From positions 1 through 9,148 of the forward strand of contig JAFDHR010000141.1 of assembly GCA_019308645.1 (NCBI GenBank): a DNA stretch of 9,148 nt, given 5' to 3'. The notes beneath the pieces are model-generated. The model had not been told where the DNA came from. It ran no database searches and saw only the letters and a program-made list of their open reading frames with translations. How positions within the stretch are numbered: the first letter of the stretch is position 1; each line of letters starts with the position of its first letter. Positions 1 through 3,972 of this stretch are shown here, piece after piece. The position numbers were made by a program, and so were the translations under genes. This DNA is from Deltaproteobacteria bacterium (GTDB taxonomy: Bacteria; Desulfobacterota; DSM-4660; Desulfatiglandales; B25-G16).

Positions 1-37
1 GTGGTCCGAGAAAGATAATAAGGGAGGATATGAGAAT

Positions 38-964
38 ATGAAGTCTGGAAGTAATCTTGAAAGGCTTTTGGAAAAGGGAGAATTTGTCGTTACAGGAGAA
101 TTAGGGCCTCCAAAGGGTACGGATGTAGAGGTGGTTAAAAAGAAGGCATCCATGCTAAAGGGTAATGTTGATGCAGTTAATATTACCGATAACCAGACTG
201 CCATCGTGCGTATGTCTTCGATTGCAGCGGCAAAAGTCTTGATAGACGAAGGGCTGGAGCCGAACATGCAGATGGTGGCCAGGGACCGCAATAGGATCGC
301 TATGATGTCTGATCTTTTTGGTGCAAATGCCCTTGGAATTAGAAACATGCTCTGCCTTTCCGGCGATCACCAGACCTTTGGGAATCATCCCGAGGCCAAA
401 AATGTCTTTGATATAGACTCCATTCAGATGATCTATATGGTTAAAACCATGAGGGATGATCATAAGGTAATCTGTGGGGATGAGATAGAAGGCGATTTCA
501 AGATGTTTATCGGGGGGGCAGCATGTAACCCCTTTGCTGACCCATTTCAATACAGGGTTCACAGGCTTGCCAAAAAAGTGGAAGCCGGCGTTGATTTTAT
601 TCAAACCCAATGTATCTATGATATGAAGCGATTTAAAGAATTTATGAAGCAGATTGTAGATATGGGGTTGCATGAAAAATGTAAGATCTTAGCTGGGGTA
701 ACCCCCCTTAAATCAGTAGGTATGGCCCGATATATGGCTGCCAATGTAAGCGGGATTATTATACCGGAAGAAATGATAGGCAGACTTAAGGGAGCAGGAA
801 AAGGTAATGTTGCCACTGAAGGGATAAAGATTCTCTGCGAGCAGATGCACGAGCTCAAGGAAACAGAAGGAATTGCCGGAATCCATCTGATGGCGATTGA
901 GTGGGAACATAGGGTGCCTGAGATTATGGAGATGGCAGGGTTCCTTCCAAGGCCGAAGCCATAA
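38..964 (+). CDS. metF: 5,10-methylenetetrahydrofolate reductase, short MetF type
   Basis: Predicted cytosolic flavoprotein of 308 residues that interconverts 5,10-methylene- and 5-methyl-tetrahydrofolate, in methionine synthesis or the methyl branch of the Wood-Ljungdahl pathway. It is a single TIM-barrel domain spanning the whole protein, with no C-terminal regulatory domain, as in bacterial MetF. Visible family motifs are VTGELGPPKG at 18-27 (E21 sits where the catalytic glutamate of MetF lies), LSGDH at 107-111, GGAACNPF at 159-166, FIQTQ at 187-191 and GIHLM at 281-285. The start is supported by AGGGAGG at 21-27, 10 bases before the ATG. In acetogens and sulfate reducers such a MetF often follows metV or an hdrA-like gene, but the upstream neighbour is outside the window. 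NADH, ferredoxin or an Hdr/MetV partner as electron donor cannot be decided from the sequence. Family assignment is firm; the pathway role is inferred. Confidence 0.93.
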   Translation: MKSGSNLERLLEKGEFVVTGELGPPKGTDVEVVKKKASMLKGNVDAVNITDNQTAIVRMSSIAAAKVLIDEGLEPNMQMVARDRNRIAMMSDLFGANALGIRNMLCLSGDHQTFGNHPEAKNVFDIDSIQMIYMVKTMRDDHKVICGDEIEGDFKMFIGGAACNPFADPFQYRVHRLAKKVEAGVDFIQTQCIYDMKRFKEFMKQIVDMGLHEKCKILAGVTPLKSVGMARYMAANVSGIIIPEEMIGRLKGAGKGNVATEGIKILCEQMHELKETEGIAGIHLMAIEWEHRVPEIMEMAGFLPRPKP

Positions 965-1050
965 ACAATAGCCACTTTAGCATTCCGTCTTTTCCTGGTA
1001 GCATTGACGGCAGTCAAAAACCTTCCATATGTAATATTGGGTGGTCTTGA

Positions 1051-1089
1051 AGAGCGGGAAAGCCTGATAATTAATCAGTTTCCCGCTCT
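1051..1089 (+). terminator. Long hairpin downstream of metF, possible terminator
   Basis: AGAGCGGGAAA (1051-1061) pairs perfectly with TTTCCCGCTCT (1079-1089). Inside it CTGAT (1064-1068) pairs with ATCAG (1074-1078) around a 5-base loop AATTA. The stem is strong and lies 87 bases past the metF stop. The downstream bases (CGGCATTTTAGG) have only a four-T run, so it is not a canonical intrinsic terminator. It could instead protect the transcript 3' end or be a palindromic repeat. Confidence 0.45.
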
Positions 1090-1215
1090 CGGCATTTTAG
1101 GCCGCCAGATCCATTTTATATTTCCTTTCAATTGATTCAGGAGCTTTATAAAGCATCTGACACCAGCGTTGCCATAAAACTATCTAATTAGTCTCTGAAC
1201 GAAAACTATCCAAAG

Positions 1216-1365
1216 CTGTCATTTCGAGCGAAGCGAGAAATCCGATGCGAAGCATCGTCCCGAGAGAATGGAGGGATCTCAATGAGTCATGTAACAAGAT
1301 CCTTCGCTTTGCTCAGGATGACTTGCTGTCGCAAGTCAGATTTCTCTCTCTGGTCGAAATGACAG
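1216..1365. repeat. 150-bp inverted-repeat element with TGTCATTTCGAGCGAAG ends
   Basis: The left end (1216-1242, starting CTGTCATTTCGAGC) and right end (1339-1365, ending GGTCGAAATGACAG) are 27-base inverted repeats matching at about 22 of 27 positions, with the outer 11 bases perfect. Two internal hairpins are present: CGATGC/GCATCG (1243-1248 with 1252-1257, loop GAA) and ACTTGC/GCAAGT (1321-1326 with 1331-1336, loop TGTC). From memory, I recognise the TGTCATTTCGAGCGAAGCGAG end as a frequent intergenic repeat in bacterial genomes and metagenome bins. The element has no transposase. A weak open frame runs through it (1245-1520, +) but is composed of repeat sequence. Confidence 0.75.
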
Positions 1366-1366
1366 A

Positions 1367-1390
1367 CCCGCCTGCCAGATGGCGGGCAGG
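1367..1390. repeat. GC-rich palindromic repeat unit, copy 1
   Basis: Two mutually exclusive stems exist: CCCGCC (1367-1372) with GGCGGG (1381-1386), or CCTGCC (1371-1376) with GGCAGG (1385-1390). Read on the minus strand the unit starts CCTGCCCGCCATC. The same 13 bases start the hairpin at 3699-3733, so this is a dispersed palindromic repeat with at least two copies in the window, in opposite orientations. It abuts the right end of the 1216-1365 element. Confidence 0.6.
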
Positions 1391-1468
1391 TTCAGTAAAT
1401 CCGACTTTTTACGAATTAGTCAACTATGGATATGAAAATATCAGGGGAATGGGGTTTCAGAGACACTA

Positions 1469-1666
1469 TCACGGTTTGTTCCGAATGGATTCCTTTATTT
1501 TCCTTCTTATGAGCAGGTAGCCTCCAAAAACAAGTAAAAGACCGATAATGAAAATCACGCTATTTTCCTTAAGCATGCCATAAGAAACTGCCACTACGCC
1601 AATCATACATATCAAAATTATCGGAGTTTTGTTGGTCAGTATATATACGATATCGTGTAATGTCAT
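1469..1666 (-). CDS. Putative small membrane protein, two transmembrane helices
   Basis: An unrecognised 65-residue protein. It has two hydrophobic stretches, roughly residues 15-30 (PIILICMIGVVAVSYG) and 36-53 (SVIFIIGLLLVFGGYLLI). A strongly basic tail follows (RRKIKESIRNKP), as expected for a two-helix inner-membrane protein with a cytosolic, positively charged C-terminus. It lies 67 bases downstream of the fumarylacetoacetase-family gene on the same strand and could share its transcript. No convincing Shine-Dalgarno precedes the ATG (AAACCCCGG just upstream), so the start, or even the gene, is uncertain. The clear helix-turn-helix hydrophobicity pattern with a charged end argues against a chance frame. 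No function is proposed. Confidence 0.5.
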   Translation of the reverse strand: MTLHDIVYILTNKTPIILICMIGVVAVSYGMLKENSVIFIIGLLLVFGGYLLIRRKIKESIRNKP

Positions 1667-1733
1667 CCGGGGTTTATGATAAATTATGTGATCGAAACCA
1701 GATAGGCAAAAGATGTGAAACCAGATTGCCTTT

Positions 1734-2552
1734 CTACATTGTGTGGCAGATATTCACCAGTCGACCTATCTTTTCTATCTCTACAACAACCTCATCCCCA
1801 TCCTTCATATATATAGAAGGTTCACGAAAGGTACCGACTCCATGGGGGGTACCTGTGAGAATGATATCACCGGGAAAAAGGGTAAAATTGTGTGATATAA
1901 AGCTGATAAGCTCAGGGAGTCTAAATATCATCATGCTTGTCGTGCTATCCTGCATGATCTGACCATTAAGCCAGCACCGTATCCCAAGAGAGTGAGGATC
2001 AGGTATATCATCGGTGGTAGTAATCCATGGGCCGAGAGGACAAAACGTATTAAGAGATTTTCCCCTCACCCATTGTCCATCACCAAATTGGAGGTCTCTG
2101 GCACTCACGTCATTGGCGCAGGTGTATCCAAAAATTGCTTCCATGGCCTCGGTTTCTGAACACTTATGTACTCTCTTTTCAATAATAACAGCCAGCTCTG
2201 CTTCAAAATCTACCTTTTTGGTAAGATTCACATCCCAGGTGATCAAATCGTTATTCCCGATCAGACTGTTCGGAAATTTTGCAAAGATCAAGGGGAATTT
2301 TGGAACCTCTCCTTTGCTCTCTCGAATATGATCTCTATAGTTTAATCCTATAGCAACTATTTTAGATGGACTGCCCACGGGTGGAGCAAGGTTAACAGTA
2401 TCCAGGGCTATATCCTTTCCAGAGGGCTTACAGTCGGGTTTTGTTTTGATAAAATCGATCATTTCACCTTTGAAATCACAAGGTATAAGACTGTGAGCAT
2501 CTATTATGCCTAACCGAATACGTTCTTTATCGTAGAACTGCGCTATTTTCAT
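1734..2552 (-). CDS. Fumarylacetoacetate hydrolase family protein
   Basis: A 272-residue enzyme of the FAH superfamily, whose members hydrolyse C-C bonds of acylpyruvate-type diketo acids or isomerise/decarboxylate related compounds with Mg2+ or Mn2+ in the cytosol. Visible marks, numbered from the chosen start: GLNYRDH at 69-75 with H75 and E78 in the place of the catalytic His/Glu pair; the metal ligands E117 and E119 in DFEAEL, and D148 in NDVSARD; K165 in VRGKS; and the substrate-loop motif TGTPHGVG ending at 240. An ATG lies 15 codons upstream (2597). I prefer 2552 because GAGG sits 5 bases before it and MKIAQF.. is the usual N-terminus of the family. The gene is divergent from the dehydrogenase at 2881. 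Substrate is unknown: acylpyruvase, 2,4-diketo-3-deoxy sugar-acid hydrolase or HpaG-like isomerase are all possible. Confidence 0.9.
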   Translation of the reverse strand: MKIAQFYDKERIRLGIIDAHSLIPCDFKGEMIDFIKTKPDCKPSGKDIALDTVNLAPPVGSPSKIVAIGLNYRDHIRESKGEVPKFPLIFAKFPNSLIGNNDLITWDVNLTKKVDFEAELAVIIEKRVHKCSETEAMEAIFGYTCANDVSARDLQFGDGQWVRGKSLNTFCPLGPWITTTDDIPDPHSLGIRCWLNGQIMQDSTTSMMIFRLPELISFISHNFTLFPGDIILTGTPHGVGTFREPSIYMKDGDEVVVEIEKIGRLVNICHTM

Positions 2553-2622
2553 AAAGGCCTCACATGCTCTATGTTTAACTATTGCTCGTAAAAACACCTA
2601 TAATAATATAGTTGGTTAAAGA

Positions 2623-2651
2623 AATATAGTGGAAATGTTTTTTCAAGTCAA
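2623..2651 (-). promoter_or_regulatory. Sigma70-type promoter for the FAH-family gene
   Basis: On the minus strand TTGACT (2651-2646) and TATATT (2628-2623) are separated by exactly 17 bases. Each matches the sigma70 consensus at five of six positions. The predicted transcription start near 2616 gives a leader of about 64 bases before the ATG at 2552. No operator is recognised around it. Confidence 0.6.
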
Positions 2652-2760
2652 TCGGAAGTGATAAACTTTTGCTTGCATGAATGGCTGCTTTTTTGGTTAT
2701 TAGTATGAGCAGGAGAAACTTTTTGGCTTAAAGTTTTTTACAACATAAGGTAATAGCTCA

Positions 2761-2852
2761 GACACAAAGTCACCACGATTATTATATAATTCTTTAAATA
2801 TCATTATTAATAAGAGACATAATCATTTCTTCGTGCCTTTGAGACTTGGTGG
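2761..2852. repeat. Degenerate inverted repeat in the divergent promoter region
   Basis: The minus-strand reading of 2761-2778 (TCGTGGTGACTTTGTGTC) resembles the plus-strand sequence 2831-2853 (TCGTGCCTTTGAGACTTGG, then TGGC), allowing a short gap and a few mismatches. TTCGTG..TTTG..GACTT..GTGG is a pattern I recall from intergenic repeats of related bacteria. The right half overlaps the false upstream start of the dehydrogenase frame. The pairing is weak, so this may be chance. Confidence 0.3.
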
Positions 2853-2880
2853 CTGGACTTATAAAAAAAAGGAGAACAAA

Positions 2881-3645
2881 ATGGTAGAAAAAAACATTGA
2901 TTTATCAGGGAAGGTGGCCTTGGTGACCGGAGGCAGTAGAGGCCTTGGTAAAGATATTGCTCTAAAAATGGCTCAAAGGGGTGCAGAGGTTGCCATTTGC
3001 GGGAGAAAAAGGGAAAATCTGGATAAGGCTGTAGAGGAATTTCACACACGTGGTCTGGATCTGATGGCTGTGTGTGCCAACATAGGTAAATCAGACCAGG
3101 TAAAGGCACTCATACAGGCTATAGGGAAGAAGTTTGGTCGGCTTAATATCCTTATAAATAATGTGGGTATGAATATCTTAACCCCGTCTGTGGTAGAGGC
3201 TGATGAGGGATTATGGGATAAGATTCTTGAGTCAAATTTAAAGGGCACTTTTCTTGTCAGTAGCCATGCAGTTACGCTCATGAAAGGCTCAGGAGGCGGA
3301 AAGATAGTTAATATATCTTCCATTGCAGCCCGGAAGGCAAGCAGGGGCATGGGGGTTTATTGTGTGGCCAAGGCTGGAGTTGAGATGCTGACCAGGGTTT
3401 TGGCAGTTGAGCTGGCTTCAGAACACATAAATGTAAATGTAGTTGCTCCAGGCATGGTAAGAACCAGGTTCAGTCAACCTTTCTGGAGTGACGAAAGTCT
3501 ATTAAAGGAGATGGTACGCGCAATTCCTATGGGTAGAATTGCAGAAACAGGTGATGTGGTAGGTGCTGTTATGTTTCTTGCCTCAGACCTTTCTGATTTT
3601 ATCACAGGGGAGGTTATTACCGTGGATGGGGGATCAATGGCTTAA
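2881..3645 (+). CDS. Classical short-chain dehydrogenase/reductase (SDR)
   Basis: A 254-residue NAD(P)-dependent oxidoreductase, full length for a classical SDR. Motifs, numbered from the chosen ATG: the cofactor loop TGGSRGLG at 16-23, NNVG at 93-96 (NNAG in most members), N119, catalytic S147 in NISS, Y160 and K164 in YCVAK, and VDGG at 248-251. R20 in the glycine loop and R42 after the second strand suggest preference for NADP(H). The start at 2881 is chosen because GGAG (2871-2874) lies 6 bases upstream and the protein then begins with the usual LSGKVALVTGG at residue 8. The frame is open to an ATG at 2833, but those 16 codons are spacer sequence. Substrate cannot be read from the sequence; 3-oxoacyl, gluconate and sugar-acid dehydrogenases all share this core. 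The neighbouring divergent FAH enzyme is the only functional hint. Confidence 0.92.
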   Translation: MVEKNIDLSGKVALVTGGSRGLGKDIALKMAQRGAEVAICGRKRENLDKAVEEFHTRGLDLMAVCANIGKSDQVKALIQAIGKKFGRLNILINNVGMNILTPSVVEADEGLWDKILESNLKGTFLVSSHAVTLMKGSGGGKIVNISSIAARKASRGMGVYCVAKAGVEMLTRVLAVELASEHINVNVVAPGMVRTRFSQPFWSDESLLKEMVRAIPMGRIAETGDVVGAVMFLASDLSDFITGEVITVDGGSMA

Positions 3646-3700
3646 TTTTATTCTAACATTGAAAACCTGGTCCTCTGAGCAAGGTCAGAGTTCATAGGCC

Positions 3701-3733
3701 TGCCCGCCATCGCGAGCTCAGGCGAGGCGGGCA
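3701..3733. repeat. GC-rich palindromic repeat unit, copy 2
   Basis: TGCCCGCC (3701-3708) pairs perfectly with GGCGGGCA (3726-3733). After one bulged A the stem continues as TCGC (3710-3713) with GCGA (3722-3725) around loop GAGCTCAG. The first 13 bases of the unit, CCTGCCCGCCATC from 3699, are identical to the minus-strand start of the palindrome at 1367-1390. Confidence 0.7.
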
Positions 3734-3764
3734 TCGCAAATCCCCTCTGGGGATAAACCAAAGC

Positions 3765-3813
3765 CAGGTCCTCCCTCCGGGCCGTAGGCCCTATAGGCCG
3801 GAGGCTGGGCCTG
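3765..3813. repeat. Long imperfect palindrome
   Basis: CAGGTCC (3765-3771) pairs with GGGCCTG (3807-3813) with one G-U pair. After a 2x2 internal loop CCTCCGG (3774-3780) pairs with CCGGAGG (3798-3804). CC (3782-3783) pairs with GG (3796-3797) past a bulged G. An alternative inner stem GGGCC/GGCCC (3779-3783 with 3787-3791) competes with it. There is no T-tract on either side, so it is a repeat or RNA structure rather than a simple terminator. Confidence 0.6.
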
Positions 3814-3822
3814 AATTCTTTA

Positions 3823-3841
3823 CTCCCCGCCCCTTGGGGAG
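3823..3841. repeat. Short GC hairpin
   Basis: CTCCCC (3823-3828) pairs with GGGGAG (3836-3841) around a 7-base loop GCCCCTT. It lies 9 bases after the long palindrome and 15 before the next one, forming part of one hairpin cluster. Confidence 0.5.
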
Positions 3842-3856
3842 ATTATGGATATTCCG

Positions 3857-3892
3857 ATTGATACCCCGCGGCTTTGCGGCGTGGTAGTCAAT
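3857..3892. repeat. Imperfect hairpin with TTT loop
   Basis: ATTGA (3857-3861) pairs with TCAAT (3888-3892) and TACC (3862-3865) with GGTA (3883-3886). CGC (3867-3869) pairs with GCG (3879-3881) and GC (3871-3872) with GC (3876-3877), around loop TTT. One bulged G and two mismatches interrupt the stem. It is the hairpin closest to the end of the large minus-strand gene, and could act as a 3'-end structure for it. Confidence 0.5.
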
Positions 3893-3972
3893 AGGTGGGA
3901 GCAGGAATAAAAAAAATGATATGCGCTGATAGAAAAAGGGGGAAATCAAAAGCCTGCAACTGTCTCTAAAAA

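Larger units (their letters stand above)
965..1468. other. Non-coding spacer with hairpin and repeat elements
   Basis: This spacer between metF and the small convergent membrane gene holds no credible gene. From left to right it contains the long hairpin at 1051-1089, a perfect 12-bp palindrome GCTTTATAAAGC at 1143-1154, a 9-bp direct repeat AAAACTATC at 1176-1184 and 1202-1210, the inverted-repeat element at 1216-1365 and a GC-rich palindrome at 1367-1390. The rest (1391-1468) is AT-rich and shows nothing I can name. Confidence 0.7.
2553..2880. other. Divergent intergenic promoter region
   Basis: This AT-rich 328-base spacer lies between the divergently transcribed hydrolase and dehydrogenase. 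It contains the minus-strand promoter at 2623-2651 and a degenerate inverted repeat at 2761-2852. The dehydrogenase ribosome-binding site GGAG is at 2871-2874. A TATAAT hexamer at 2785-2790 (+) could serve the dehydrogenase, but no matching -35 element is found 16-18 bases upstream. No credible small gene is seen. Confidence 0.6.
3646..3972. other. Convergent spacer filled with tandem hairpins
   Basis: This is the gap between two genes that end towards each other, and no gene is seen in it. It contains a small stem CTCTGA/TCAGAG (3673-3678 with 3685-3690) and then four larger palindromes at 3701-3733, 3765-3813, 3823-3841 and 3857-3892. An A8 run at 3909-3916 reads as T8 on the minus strand, 56 bases past the end of the large minus-strand gene. 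Only a weak stem precedes it, so a minus-strand terminator there is possible but unproven. Confidence 0.7.

Noticed and set aside
985..1010. CCGTC/GACGG inverted repeat after metF
   Set aside because: Five-base arms with a 16-base loop are expected by chance.
155..1017. Minus-strand open frames opposite metF (155-673, 616-1017, 713-910)
   Set aside because: They are antisense shadows of a clear metF gene, with no family features or ribosome-binding sites.
1245..1520. Plus-strand open frame of 91 codons
   Set aside because: It starts inside the inverted-repeat element, is built from its arms and the GC palindrome, and overlaps the better-supported minus-strand membrane frame.
1660..2331. Plus-strand open frames opposite the FAH-family gene (1660-1962, 2014-2331)
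   Set aside because: Antisense to a well-conserved enzyme; the translations show no domain pattern.
2553..2597. Upstream ATG extension of the FAH-family protein
   Set aside because: The inner ATG at 2552 has GAGG five bases upstream and gives the usual family N-terminus.
2785..2790. TATAAT as a plus-strand -10 for the dehydrogenase
   Set aside because: The hexamer is perfect, but no -35-like hexamer lies 16-18 bases upstream and the surroundings are generally AT-rich, so it is not called as a promoter.
2833..2880. Upstream ATG extension of the dehydrogenase
   Set aside because: The 16 extra residues include repeat-like spacer sequence, and the ATG at 2881 has a GGAG at the right distance.
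3903..3935. Minus-strand intrinsic terminator with T8 (A8 on + at 3909-3916)
   Set aside because: The T-tract is real, but the sequence before it forms only a very weak stem.
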